NCBI RefSeq assembly: GCF_025398175.1
Contig: NZ_CP099735.1
Coordinates: 682,001-746,000, forward strand
Direction: 5' to 3'
DNA: 64,000 nt
DNA from: Photobacterium sp. TY1-4
GTDB taxonomy: Bacteria; Pseudomonadota; Gammaproteobacteria; Enterobacterales; Vibrionaceae
Shown here: positions 17,531 to 27,751 of the stretch, piece after piece
Numbering within the stretch: the first letter of the stretch is position 1
Layout of the letters: every line of letters starts with the position of its first letter
Position numbers and translations under genes: made by a program
The notes under the pieces: model-generated
Database searches by the model: none
What the model was told of the DNA's origin: nothing
The model's input: only the letters and a program-made list of their open reading frames with translations

Positions 17531-17564
17531 AAGCAGCCCCGGTGGGGAAGCACCGGGGCTGCTT
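17531..17564 (+). terminator. Rho-independent terminator
   Basis: The 14-bp stem AAGCAGCCCCGGTG with its complement around a 6-base loop ends in CTTTGTCTC. It terminates the VOC/DUF6817 unit. Confidence 0.88.
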
Positions 17565-17603
17565 TGTCTCGAACTATCAACACAAAATGTGAAGAACAGT
17601 CGT

Positions 17604-17765
17604 TATACCAATCAAAGTAAGTCAGTGTTCAGAAATAGCGCAGGAAAAATGTTTGAGAACCAGGCAAAATTTTGAGAGCAGTCGTGATGCTACAATCAAA
17701 AATTCTAACGCAGTTATCGAGCATTTTAACAAGCTAGGATGACCCTTGATTGACTGCGATTGGTA

Positions 17766-17768
<3 letters not shown>
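17604..17768. repeat. Complete MITE-like element (about 165 bp)
   Basis: The element is bounded by inverted ends: TATACCAATCAAAGT at the left and, read on the other strand, TAATACCAATCGCAGT at the right. Both fit ATACCAATC-NN-AGT. Its right 79 bases recur at 17..95 and its left end recurs at 27497. No transposase is encoded. The right end supplies the TAA stop of iolA. Confidence 0.75.
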
Positions 17769-19277
<1,509 letters not shown>

Positions 19278-19433
19278 TGATTCGCTCCTAAATTACGTCT
19301 CTCGCTTCCAAGCAGCTCAGCATCATGCTCAGTCAATCAGATGGCCAAGCCGGTGCGCTGTTTGATGATTTTCTCAACATCACAAGACAACCGAGGCAGG
19401 TCTGCCCCGAATCATGACTTGGCACGACTATAC

Positions 19434-19447
19434 GAAATGTTTATTTC
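19434..19447. promoter_or_regulatory. Putative inositol-regulator operator (iolA)
   Basis: GAAATGTTTATTTC matches the GAAAT-N4-ATTTC palindrome found before the other inositol genes in this window. It is 157 bp upstream of the iolA start. Regulation by one of the RpiR proteins at 26.5-28.6 kb is inferred. Confidence 0.75.
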
Positions 19448-19613
19448 ATTTTCAATATTAGACAAAACAATTAGAACACAAAAGTCGCAGAACCTTCTCA
19501 CGATCACACATTGAACACAGACGGGTTCTGAATCAGGTTTGAGTGGCATGGCGGTGGCCGTCGCCGAATATCGACTGACATCCATCCCGACAGAGCGCCA
19601 ATTCAGCAGCTCA

Positions 19614-19630
19614 TTTTGAAACGTTCAAAA
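19614..19630. promoter_or_regulatory. 17-bp palindrome of a different type
   Basis: TTTTGAA-ACG-TTCAAAA has perfect 7-bp arms. It lies between iolA and the ABC transporter and does not fit the GAAAT-N4-ATTTC pattern. It may bind another regulator. Confidence 0.4.
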
Positions 19631-19913
19631 TCAATAATTTAGGATTAATTCATCGATTCATCATACGTTTCAAACCGATCTGGTTAACATTTTTAACATA
19701 AAAATCACACTTGATGTGGTCATCAAATCGCCAGCGGCATATAGTTCAAACCATAAAACAGAACAAACGTTTCGTTTTTGAATTATTTAAATTAACCATG
19801 TTAATTTCATTTTCAGAAGGAAACATGGGTAACAAAAAGATCCAAAACAAAAATTTTATTCCAATAACTAAACAACCCATACCGGGGTAAAAACCGGTGC
19901 CAAGGAGGCTTTC

Positions 19914-20927
19914 ATGCTATCTGCTTTATGGAAAAACGCTCGCCCGACCGGGCTTCTCAAAACGTTGAAACACTGGATCCGCCAGCCCGCAAAAGGGATA
20001 GGTGCTGCCTTGTGTCTTAGCGCCTTAGTGGCCCTGACCGGGTGCGGCGAAGAAAAAGCGCAGGACGATACCATTCGCATCGGCGTTGCAATTCCCAACT
20101 TTGATGACACCTTTATCGTCTATATGAAAGATGCCATGAACGACTATGCAGCCACCCTGGATGGCAAAGTCGAGCTCACCATCGTCGATGCCAAGGAAGA
20201 TACGGCCAAGCAACTGGGTCAGGTCGAGAACTTCATTGTCCAACAGATGGACGCCATTGTGGTGGTGCCGGTAAACACCGACGCCACTCAGCCGATGACC
20301 GATCGCGTGACCAAGGCGGGTATCCAGCTGGTCTATGTCAATCGTCGCCCTTCCTACCTGCCTGACGGGGTTTACTATGTCGGCTCGGATGAAAAGAAAT
20401 TCGGTGAAACCCAGGCTCAGTACGTCAAAGACACAATGGACAGCGCCAATATCGGCATTCTGATGGGCATGCTGACCCAGGAAGCTTCCCTGAAGCGCAC
20501 CGAAGGGATCGAAGACTTCTTTGCCCAGGATGCCGCTTTCAGCGTCACCCGTAAGCAAACCGGCCAGTGGCAGCGAGCACTGGGCATGTCAGTCACCGAA
20601 AACTGGCTCAACGCCGGCGACAAGCTGGATGTGATCCTGTCGAACAATGACGACATGGCTTTAGGGGCGATTCAGGCGCTACAGGCTGCCGGCAAACTGA
20701 AAGGCACCCTGGTGGTGGGAATTGATGCGACACCGGATGGGCTGATGGCCGTTGAAAACGGCACCCTGGATGCAACAGTATTCCAGGACGGTGGCGGTCA
20801 GGCCCGCGGCGCCATTGACGCGGCCATCAACGCCGTCGAGCAAAAGCCATTCGACAAAATCACCTGGATCCCGGCAGAGCTGATCACCCAAGAGAACTTA
20901 GCTGCGTTCAAGGCGAAGAAAGGCTAA
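19914..20927 (+). CDS. Sugar/inositol ABC transporter periplasmic binding lipoprotein
   Basis: The 337-residue type I periplasmic binding protein has an unusually long N-region followed by a hydrophobic stretch and lipobox LVALTGCGEE, so the mature lipoprotein starts near Cys44. The ligand-binding fold is that of the ribose/galactose/inositol (IbpA-like) family: IRIGVAIPNFDDTFIVYMKDAM near residue 54, ILSNNDDMALGAIQAL near 240 and VVGIDATPDGL near 265. AAGGAGG directly upstream fixes the start. The neighbouring ATPase and permease complete the importer, and the surrounding iol genes suggest inositol as ligand. Ribose-like sugars cannot be excluded from sequence alone. Confidence 0.85.
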   Translation: MLSALWKNARPTGLLKTLKHWIRQPAKGIGAALCLSALVALTGCGEEKAQDDTIRIGVAIPNFDDTFIVYMKDAMNDYAATLDGKVELTIVDAKEDTAKQLGQVENFIVQQMDAIVVVPVNTDATQPMTDRVTKAGIQLVYVNRRPSYLPDGVYYVGSDEKKFGETQAQYVKDTMDSANIGILMGMLTQEASLKRTEGIEDFFAQDAAFSVTRKQTGQWQRALGMSVTENWLNAGDKLDVILSNNDDMALGAIQALQAAGKLKGTLVVGIDATPDGLMAVENGTLDATVFQDGGGQARGAIDAAINAVEQKPFDKITWIPAELITQENLAAFKAKKG

Positions 20928-20964
20928 CTCCCGCTCTCAATCACATCCTCTATTTACAGATTAT

Positions 20965-20986
20965 CCCTGTCTGGCATCAGGCAGGG
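20965..20986 (+). other. Intra-operon stem-loop
   Basis: CCCTGTCTG-GCAT-CAGGCAGGG is a hairpin between the binding-protein and ATPase genes, without a T-tract. Such hairpins often stabilise the upstream transcript and allow excess binding protein. Confidence 0.6.
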
Positions 20987-21008
20987 AACAACACTCGGAG
21001 TACTGAGA

Positions 21009-22502
21009 ATGAGCCAGGTTTTACTGGAAATGCGGGGGATCACCAAAACCTTCCCCGGCGTCAAAGCCCTCGACAATGTCCAGCTGACCCTGCGGGAAGG
21101 CCGCGTGATGGCGCTGATGGGGGAAAACGGTGCAGGCAAATCAACCCTGATGAAAGTGTTGTTTGGCATCTATCAACGTGACAGCGGTACCATTCGTTAT
21201 CAGGGCAACCCGGTTAACTTCACCGGTGCCAGGGAATCGCTGGAAGCCGGAATTTCTATGATCCACCAGGAGCTGTCGCCGGTGCTGCACCGCAGCATCG
21301 CGGAAAATATCTGGCTGGGACGTGAGCCCGTCAAAGGCCCGCTCCGCCTGATCGATCACGCCAAAATGTACCGGGATACCGAAGCCTTGCTCCGGACGCT
21401 GGATTTAAACCTGGATCCGCGCACACCGATGAGCGAGCTGACGGTTGCCACCATGCAGATGGTCGAAATTGCCAAAGCAATTTCCTATCACTCCAAGATT
21501 ATCATCATGGATGAGCCGACTTCTGCCCTGACTGACAAAGAAGTTGCTCACCTGTTCGAGATCATCGAGCGGCTCAAGGCCCAGGGCGTCGCCATGGTGT
21601 ATATCAGCCATAAAATGGATGAAATATTCCGTATCTGCGATGACATCACCGTCTTTCGTGACGGCACCTTTATCGGCGAACGGGAAGCCAGCCAGACCAA
21701 CCATGATGAGCTGGTGCAAATGATGGTGGGACGGGATCTGGGAGACGTTTTCCCGCCGCCGACCGCCATTCCGGGAAAAACCCGCCTGGCGGTTAGCAAT
21801 TTGTCATCCGACGGTGCCTTTTCCGGGATCAATTTCGAGCTTAAGGAAGGAGAAATTCTCGGCATCGCCGGCCTGGTCGGTGCCGGTCGAACCGAACTGA
21901 TTGAAACCCTGTTCGGGGTCCGTGCCAAGCATAGCGGAGACATTCAAATCAACGGCGAAACCGTCGAGATTCGCAACCCCCAGGATGCCATCGGCCACAA
22001 AATGGCATTTCTAACCGAAGACCGACGCCACTCCGGGTTGTACCTGATGCTGGATATTTTCGCCAATACGTCCATTGCCCACTTAGATGCCTATCGCCAC
22101 TCGCTGCTTAATGTGCTCGATGTCCGCAAGATGCGTCGGGACAGTGAAGATCACTGTCAGCAGCTGAAGGTGAAAACCCCGAATCTACAGGAAACCATCG
22201 ATAACCTCAGCGGCGGCAACCAGCAAAAAGTGCTGCTGGCACGCTGGATGCTGACCCAGCCGGATATCTTGTTCCTCGACGAACCGACGCGCGGTATTGA
22301 TATTGGCGCGAAATCAGAAATCTATAAGCTGATGCGCCTGCTGACCGGAATGGGTAAAAGCCTGGTGATGATCTCCTCGGAATTACCGGAAGTCATGGGC
22401 ATGAGTGATCGCATTCTGGTGATGCATGATGGCAACCTTAAAGGCGAAATGACCGGCAGCGAAGCCACCCAGGAAAAAATTATGTCGATGGCGCTGAACT
22501 AA
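21009..22502 (+). CDS. Sugar/inositol ABC transporter ATPase (two ABC domains)
   Basis: The 497-residue protein has two fused nucleotide-binding domains like RbsA/MglA. Domain one carries Walker A MGENGAGKSTLMKV near residue 37, an atypical signature around ELTVATMQMVEIAKAI near 140 and Walker B IIIMDEPTSAL near 163. Domain two has the degenerate Walker A GLVGAGRTELIE near 292, the signature LSGGNQQKVLLARWM near 396 and Walker B ILFLDEPTRGID near 420. It powers the importer formed with its neighbours. Confidence 0.92.
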   Translation: MSQVLLEMRGITKTFPGVKALDNVQLTLREGRVMALMGENGAGKSTLMKVLFGIYQRDSGTIRYQGNPVNFTGARESLEAGISMIHQELSPVLHRSIAENIWLGREPVKGPLRLIDHAKMYRDTEALLRTLDLNLDPRTPMSELTVATMQMVEIAKAISYHSKIIIMDEPTSALTDKEVAHLFEIIERLKAQGVAMVYISHKMDEIFRICDDITVFRDGTFIGEREASQTNHDELVQMMVGRDLGDVFPPPTAIPGKTRLAVSNLSSDGAFSGINFELKEGEILGIAGLVGAGRTELIETLFGVRAKHSGDIQINGETVEIRNPQDAIGHKMAFLTEDRRHSGLYLMLDIFANTSIAHLDAYRHSLLNVLDVRKMRRDSEDHCQQLKVKTPNLQETIDNLSGGNQQKVLLARWMLTQPDILFLDEPTRGIDIGAKSEIYKLMRLLTGMGKSLVMISSELPEVMGMSDRILVMHDGNLKGEMTGSEATQEKIMSMALN

Positions 22503-22583
22503 CCGCCTCTCCCATTTTTGTCTCTACGGAAGATCGTCCGATATCCATTCAACCCGGTCATCTTCCTGCACAAGGAAAGAATT

Positions 22584-23606
22584 ATGATTGCGAAAATCAT
22601 GGCTGCCACCACTGATGGCAAGGCAGCACAGAGCCAGCGCTACAGTCGCTGGATGTCGAAATATGCGATTTATATGGTCTTTGTCGCCATGTGTATCGTG
22701 ATGTCAATTCTCTCCCCGGTCTTCCTGACCGTGGCGAACCTGCTCAATGTTCTGACCCAGATGGCCAGTATCGGTCTGCTGGCACTCGGGGTAACCATCA
22801 TCATTATTACCCGGGGCATTGATCTTTCCTCAGGCTCGGTACTCGCCGTGGCTGCGGTGGTCTCCGCCAGTATGGCGCAAAGCCTCGACTGGGGCATGCG
22901 GATGTATCCGAACTTACCGGAGCTGCCGGTGATCGTACCGATCCTAGCGGCGCTGGCGGTCGGTGCCCTGTGCGGTTATATCAACGGCGCCTTAATTGCC
23001 TATACCGGGATCCCACCGTTTATCGCCACCCTGGGGATGATGATTATTGCCCGTGGCGCGGCCCTGCTCTATTCCGATGGTCGACCGGTCAGCAGCCTGA
23101 TTGAATCATACCAGTGGATTGGTCAGGGGAGCGTGCTCGGCCTGCCGGTGCCGGTGCTGATCTTTATCGTGATGGCCGTGGTCTCTTACATCCTGCTCAA
23201 CTATACACGCTTCGGCAAATACGCCTACGCCATCGGCGGCAACGAAACAGCAGCTTATGTCTCGGGGATCAACGTGAAAAAATACAAGATCCTGGTCTAC
23301 ACCTACGCCGGTGTACTGGCCGGGATCGCCGCACTGATCCTGGCCGCGCGGATCAACTCCGGTCAACCGGGACTGGGCGTGATGTATGAGCTGGATGCCA
23401 TTGCGGCCGCCACTGTCGGCGGCGTCTCTCATGCCGGCGGGATTGGCACGATTCAGGGCACCATCATCGGCACCATGATCATGGGTGTGCTACAAAACGG
23501 GCTGGATTTGCTCAATGTCTCGGCTTACTGGCAGCAGATGGTCAAAGGGCTGGTGATTGTGGTTGCCGTTATCTTTGATATGAAGCGCCACAAGAAAAGC
23601 GCTTGA
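22584..23606 (+). CDS. Sugar/inositol ABC transporter permease
   Basis: The 340-residue RbsC-type permease has about 8-10 membrane segments, LGVTIIIITRGIDLSSGSVLA near residue 70 and VGGVSHAGGIGTIQGTIIG near 280, both typical of the branched-chain/ribose permease superfamily. I place the start at the ATG at 22584, with AAGGAAAG upstream; the open frame upstream of it lacks a ribosome-binding site. It is the third gene of the importer and is followed by a strong terminator. Confidence 0.9.
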   Translation: MIAKIMAATTDGKAAQSQRYSRWMSKYAIYMVFVAMCIVMSILSPVFLTVANLLNVLTQMASIGLLALGVTIIIITRGIDLSSGSVLAVAAVVSASMAQSLDWGMRMYPNLPELPVIVPILAALAVGALCGYINGALIAYTGIPPFIATLGMMIIARGAALLYSDGRPVSSLIESYQWIGQGSVLGLPVPVLIFIVMAVVSYILLNYTRFGKYAYAIGGNETAAYVSGINVKKYKILVYTYAGVLAGIAALILAARINSGQPGLGVMYELDAIAAATVGGVSHAGGIGTIQGTIIGTMIMGVLQNGLDLLNVSAYWQQMVKGLVIVVAVIFDMKRHKKSA

Positions 23607-23626
23607 TCTTCCCTTCATGACTTTCG

Positions 23627-23647
23627 AGAGCGGCATGGCGCCGCTCT
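23627..23647 (+). terminator. Rho-independent terminator of the ABC transporter operon
   Basis: Stem AGAGCGGC/GCCGCTCT with a 5-base loop is followed by TTTTTATT. It separates the importer from the Gfo/Idh gene. Confidence 0.9.
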
Positions 23648-23672
23648 TTTTTATTCCAAAATCACAAAATGC

Positions 23673-23686
23673 GAAATATATATTTC
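23673..23686. promoter_or_regulatory. Putative inositol-regulator operator (Gfo/Idh gene)
   Basis: GAAATATATATTTC is a perfect 14-bp palindrome matching GAAAT-N4-ATTTC. It is 129 bp upstream of the dehydrogenase start at 23815. Confidence 0.8.
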
Positions 23687-23814
23687 AAATTAAGTTTGAG
23701 TTGGACTATATTGTTCACATCATGTTCAACGTGGTTCTAACCCCATTTCGGGTAGCAGCGACAACAAAAAAACACCTAATTGCGACTGGCCCCATTTTTT
23801 ACGGAGATTTAATT

Positions 23815-24987
23815 ATGTTTCATGAAGAACGTCGATTCGAACAACCCATTCGCTGGGGCATGGTCGGGGGTGGCCGGGGCAGCCAGATTGGCTACTCGCA
23901 CCGCAACGCCGCACAGCGAGATGGCTTGTTCAGCTTGGTGGCCGGCGCTTTTGACCTGAATGCGGACCGCTGCCGCGATTTTGGCGTCAATATCGGCCTG
24001 GACGGCGAACGCTGCTATCCGAACTATCAGGCGATGTTCGAAGCCGAAGCACAGCGCGAAGACGGCATTCAGGCCGTATCCATTGCCACCCCGAACGCCA
24101 CCCATTACGAAATCTGCAAAGCTGCATTGCGTGCCGGTTTGCACGTGGTGTGTGAAAAACCGATCACTTTTACCACCGTAGAAGCCGAGGAGCTGAAAGC
24201 GCTAGCTGCAGAGAAGCAGCGCGTGATTGGTGTGATGTACGGTTATACCGGCTTCCCGATGATCCACCAGGCCCGTGAAATGGTCGCCCGAGGCGATCTC
24301 GGTGAGATCCGCGTCGTCAACATGCAGTTTGCCCATGGCTTCCATAACGAAGCCTTTGAGGAAAAAGAGCCCGGCCTGAAATGGCGCGTCAGCCCTGAAG
24401 TCTCCGGCCCGACGTATGTGATCGGCGATATCGGCACCCACGCATTTTACCTGTGTGAAATGATCACCGGCATGCAAGTGAGCCGCCTGTCCTGTATGCG
24501 CCAGAGTTTTATTCCGTCCCGCGCCCCGCTCGAAGACAACGCTCATGTCATGATGGAGTTTGAAGGTGGCGCCGTCGGGACACTGTGGGCATCTGCGGTC
24601 AATGCCGGTTCGATGCACCAGCAGAAAATCCGGATTGTCGGCTCGAAAGCCTCCATCGAATGGTGGGATGAGCATCCGAACCAACTGCGGTTTGAAATTC
24701 AGGGAGAGCCGCCACGAATCCTGGATCGCGGCATGGGCTACCTGTATCAGGAAATTGAGGGCGTTGCCGCCAGCCACATTGGTGGCGGCCATGCCGAAGG
24801 TTATTTCGAGTCCTGGGCTAACCTGTATCATCGCTTTGCCCTGGTGTTTGATGCAATGAATCGCGGCGATGAGGAAACGGCAGCCAGCATCTGGATCCCG
24901 GGGATTGATGCCGGGATCAATGGCGTACGCCTGTGCGAGAAATGTGTCGAATCCGCCGATAGCCACTCCGCCTGGGTCGACTTCTAA
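23815..24987 (+). CDS. Gfo/Idh/MocA oxidoreductase, probable inositol-type dehydrogenase
   Basis: The 390-residue protein has an N-terminal Rossmann domain (MVGGGRGSQIGYSHRNA near residue 17, with a glycine-rich turn) and the family's EKP motif in VVCEKPITFT near 116. A C-terminal substrate domain carries GDIGTHAFYL near 205, containing the catalytic-type histidine. The start is the ATG at 23815 with GGAG nearby; longer in-frame starts run through the operator. Control by an inositol operator and proximity to the importer suggest oxidation of scyllo- or another inositol isomer, distinct from iolG at 33 kb. Substrate is not provable by sequence. Confidence 0.85.
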   Translation: MFHEERRFEQPIRWGMVGGGRGSQIGYSHRNAAQRDGLFSLVAGAFDLNADRCRDFGVNIGLDGERCYPNYQAMFEAEAQREDGIQAVSIATPNATHYEICKAALRAGLHVVCEKPITFTTVEAEELKALAAEKQRVIGVMYGYTGFPMIHQAREMVARGDLGEIRVVNMQFAHGFHNEAFEEKEPGLKWRVSPEVSGPTYVIGDIGTHAFYLCEMITGMQVSRLSCMRQSFIPSRAPLEDNAHVMMEFEGGAVGTLWASAVNAGSMHQQKIRIVGSKASIEWWDEHPNQLRFEIQGEPPRILDRGMGYLYQEIEGVAASHIGGGHAEGYFESWANLYHRFALVFDAMNRGDEETAASIWIPGIDAGINGVRLCEKCVESADSHSAWVDF

Positions 24988-25133
24988 CCTGCCCTTCTAC
25001 TCAAATTAATACCCTGTGAGCAGGCTGCCGTTCCCCCAAACATCGCGGTCTGTTCACACTTTAGCCGTACCCGACCGCGCGACGACTTGACGATGACCGC
25101 ATAACTCACCGTGTAGAGAATGGCAACGATAGC

Positions 25134-25595
25134 TTAGTCCGCACACGCTCGAATATGGGCTGCGATTTGACTCAGCTCCGCATCATCTGCCCGCTGGTAA
25201 TCATGGGATGATAAGTGGCCTTCATATTGTTCATAGAACTTATCAATATTTGATTCAACCAGTTGGAACTCAGAATCATTGCCCGTGCCATGCATCGGCG
25301 ATAACTTGCTGTGAAGGTGATCAACGCCATATCCCTCAAAGAACATGCCGGTCCTTGCAACCCCATCAAATGCTTTATCGAGCAGTAAAGCGACTTGCTT
25401 GGTTGCTAGAATAAGCTTTGATAAGACTTCATCCGGTTGTTCAAAAGCGTAGCTGGAATAATGTGCCTTTGGGATCACAACCGTAAACCCTTTGGTATTG
25501 GGAAATATCGACAGAAAAGCCAGGTGTTCTTCATCTTCCCAGACTTTATGGCACGGCGCTTTACCAGAAACAATGTCACAAAATATACAACTCAT
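25134..25595 (-). CDS. HIT family hydrolase
   Basis: The 153-residue histidine-triad protein begins MSCIFCDIVSGKAPCHKV and has the family core FLSIFPNTKGFTVVIPKAHY near residue 30. The catalytic segment reads DHLHSKLSPMHG near 97, so the usual third histidine of H-x-H-x-H is replaced by lysine, as in one bacterial HIT subgroup. HIT proteins cleave nucleotidyl phosphate bonds. I start at 25595, where AGGGA lies before the ATG; an upstream in-frame ATG at 25673 is less supported. This gene and the next appear lower in GC than their neighbours and have no evident link to inositol. Confidence 0.85.
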   Translation of the reverse strand: MSCIFCDIVSGKAPCHKVWEDEEHLAFLSIFPNTKGFTVVIPKAHYSSYAFEQPDEVLSKLILATKQVALLLDKAFDGVARTGMFFEGYGVDHLHSKLSPMHGTGNDSEFQLVESNIDKFYEQYEGHLSSHDYQRADDAELSQIAAHIRACAD

Positions 25596-25766
25596 CCCTC
25601 TTTCTCCCTGTGCTGTCATCAATAACGAAGGCTTACCCTTGGTAAGGTTCTTCCGTTGTTCGGCCTTGAACATCGCCGGGTTTGCATTTTATCCACGTTG
25701 TTAATGTATAAAATGAATGAAAAGAGCCCTCATTAGGCTTTTTCACATTGAATCAGGGCCCGTGTT

Positions 25767-26252
25767 TCAGATTACTTCTGTGAGATGACTTTCATCCAAA
25801 ACCATTGGAATATCAATCATTCCTCCTCGGTTTCTAATGCCATTCATCCGAGAAAAACCAAAATTCAAATAGACTTTCTCTGCATTAAGCGCTGAATTGA
25901 CCGTAAACCGCCCCTTATTTCCGTTTGAAACCGCCTCTGATTTTGCAATTTCCCAAAGCTGTTTCGCTAATCCCTGCCCTTGATAATGATCACTGACAAA
26001 AAGATGATACAAATGCGTCAGCTCACGAACACCAACAACGCCAACCACCCCATCATCACGATTTAATGCCACGTGATATTGATAATTTTCTGACAGGTAC
26101 TTTTTGATATTGCTGCCTGACATTGAGTCCAACAGAATGGGATGAACGGACTCATCACAGGTCGGACAAACATATTTTTGAGTCAAAGGCACGATCAAGT
26201 GACTAATGCGATTGGCATCGGCTAACGTCGCTTTTCTGATAACGAACATCAT
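25767..26252 (-). CDS. GNAT family N-acetyltransferase
   Basis: The 161-residue product has the GNAT acetyl-CoA site: HLYHLFVSDHYQGQGLAKQL near residue 80, the Q/R-x-x-G-x-G/A loop being YQGQGLA, followed by NAEKVYLNFGFSR near 125. The opening IRKATLADANRISHLI is also typical. A CPTC pair near residue 30 is unusual and could bind metal. GGAGAAAGC before the ATG supports the start. Substrate is unknown. It is separated from the HIT gene by 171 bp. Confidence 0.85.
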   Translation of the reverse strand: MMFVIRKATLADANRISHLIVPLTQKYVCPTCDESVHPILLDSMSGSNIKKYLSENYQYHVALNRDDGVVGVVGVRELTHLYHLFVSDHYQGQGLAKQLWEIAKSEAVSNGNKGRFTVNSALNAEKVYLNFGFSRMNGIRNRGGMIDIPMVLDESHLTEVI

Positions 26253-26403
26253 GCTTTCTCCGACGGGCTCAGAATGATTTGGATTTCAATCACGTTTGAT
26301 ACAGTATCCAATGTGAAGGTTATGAAGGCAAGATATTGATCAATAAACAATAATGATCAAATTGCAATCATAACCTCCTCTTGGTTCATCAAGCACAAGA
26401 TAC

Positions 26404-26432
26404 AAAAACGCCTGACTCAGCCAGGCGTTTTT
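26404..26432 (-). terminator. Rho-independent terminator
   Basis: Stem AAAAACGCCTG/CAGGCGTTTTT lies just downstream of the minus-strand RpiR gene. Confidence 0.88.
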
Positions 26433-26460
26433 AAGTACTTGGTTACGGATTCCCCCCGAC

Positions 26461-27300
26461 TCAGGATTTCTTGTTTTCATCCTGCCGGAACGCCAACGAG
26501 ACCGCCAGGGTTTGAGCCAGGCACAACGATGCGGCCTGGGAGCGGAATGCATCGACCTGGGCTTCTTTGACCACGAAACAGACATCACTGAATGAGGCCA
26601 GCGGGCTGATCTGGCTATCCGTGATAATCACCTGCTTGGTGCCGGTTTGCGCCGCCACTTCACTCAGCATCACGGTTTCTTTGGCATAGGGTGAAAAGCT
26701 GACCGCAATCACCGCATCTTTCGGGCCTATCATACTGATCTGCTCTTTGAACATCCCCCCCAACCCGTCAATCAGAAACGCCCGACGGTTCAGATGGCGC
26801 AGCGCATACGTCAGGTAGGAAGCGACACTGAACGAGCGCCCCAGACCAATCAGATAAATGCTTTCGGCCTGATTGAGAATATCGATCGCCGCATCAAGTT
26901 TTTCCGGCTCGGTTTGTGCCGCCAGCTGCTGCATGGCCTGGGCATTCGCACGGGAAAACGCCTGCAGAATATCAATCGGCTGCTCCGGCGGCGCAGCGTC
27001 ATCATCCAGCTCTTTGAGCAAGCGGATCCGATCGGTATAGTTGGCCGTCTCTTCCAGCAAGTTTTGCCGGAACAGCTGTTTCATTTCATTAAAGCCACTG
27101 AAACCGAAGGCATTGGCGAACCGGATCAGCGTCGAGGGCGGGACTTCCGCATGCTGAGCAATCACTGCGACCGTATCGAAGGCCACACTGTTATTGTTAT
27201 CAAGCACATAGCCTGCAACTTGTTGTAATCGCTTGCTGAGACCATCGTATTTTTCACGAATTTGATCCTGTAGCTCAGTCAGGCTGTTTGCGGCATTCAT
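26461..27300 (-). CDS. MurR/RpiR family transcriptional regulator (paralogue A)
   Basis: This 279-residue regulator has an N-terminal RpiR helix-turn-helix domain (LSKRLQQVAGYVLDN near residue 21, VPPSTLIRFANAFGF near 53) and a C-terminal SIS sugar-phosphate isomerase domain (IYLIGLGRSFSVASYL near 143, SFSPYAKETV near 196). It is clearly paralogous to the divergent gene at 27752, with well over half of aligned residues identical by eye. RpiR proteins such as IolR control inositol catabolism. Unlike its paralogue it has no GAAAT-N4-ATTTC site next to its start. It may be the repressor, or a second regulator for another isomer. Confidence 0.88.
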   Translation of the reverse strand: MNAANSLTELQDQIREKYDGLSKRLQQVAGYVLDNNNSVAFDTVAVIAQHAEVPPSTLIRFANAFGFSGFNEMKQLFRQNLLEETANYTDRIRLLKELDDDAAPPEQPIDILQAFSRANAQAMQQLAAQTEPEKLDAAIDILNQAESIYLIGLGRSFSVASYLTYALRHLNRRAFLIDGLGGMFKEQISMIGPKDAVIAVSFSPYAKETVMLSEVAAQTGTKQVIITDSQISPLASFSDVCFVVKEAQVDAFRSQAASLCLAQTLAVSLAFRQDENKKS

Positions 27301-27496
27301 ATCAAGCTCCCCATAGGCATACCGACGCCATTGTATTCACTTTTCCCGACAAGATGAAATGCTTTTTCCAGATGTAGCCCACAAATAATGCAAACATTCA
27401 AGTTGGGCATCCGGATTTTAGCGACCATTCTTCCCGGGTATGCTTCATTCGTATTGCACCATCTAACTATTTGATCTCTCAGTACATCTATCGGTT

Positions 27497-27570
27497 TATC
27501 CCAATCAAAGTAAGTCAGTGATCAGACCTGGCCCTGAATGATGCGCAGAAAAATAGCTAACATCATGAAA
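27497..27570. repeat. Truncated copy of the MITE-like element (left end)
   Basis: The first 29 bases match the left end of the 17604 element at 27 positions, and a GCGCAG-AAAAAT stretch near 27549 recurs too. The right end seen at 17..95 and 17690..17768 is missing. The right boundary given is approximate. Confidence 0.55.
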
Positions 27571-27724
27571 AAATTCACCTTTTAAACAGTCGATTCAACA
27601 ACAGGGAAACTTGGTGGCGCCTGTCCACGCTGTAACGTTTGGAGAACGTACAATAAGAACCGTGACATAAAATGGAATCTTCGTTTCATAAATTGCGCAA
27701 ATATGAGAATTAAGCGAGAATATC

Positions 27725-27738
27725 GAAATAAAAATTTC
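27725..27738. promoter_or_regulatory. Putative inositol-regulator operator (autoregulation)
   Basis: GAAATAAAAATTTC matches GAAAT-N4-ATTTC and ends 13 bp before the start codon of the plus-strand RpiR gene. Binding here would block its expression, implying autorepression. Confidence 0.75.
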
Positions 27739-27751
27739 AATTGGTATCACC

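Larger units (their letters stand above)
19278..19913. other. Divergent regulatory region iolA / inositol ABC transporter
   Basis: This 636-bp AT-rich region lies between divergent genes. It contains the operator at 19434..19447 and a second palindrome at 19614..19630. No credible gene is seen. Confidence 0.6.
27301..27751. other. Divergent intergenic region between two RpiR regulators
   Basis: This 451-bp AT-rich region holds a truncated repeat copy (from 27497), a strong operator at 27725..27738 and a weaker site at 27674..27687 (GGAATCTTCGTTTC). No gene is seen. Confidence 0.6.
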
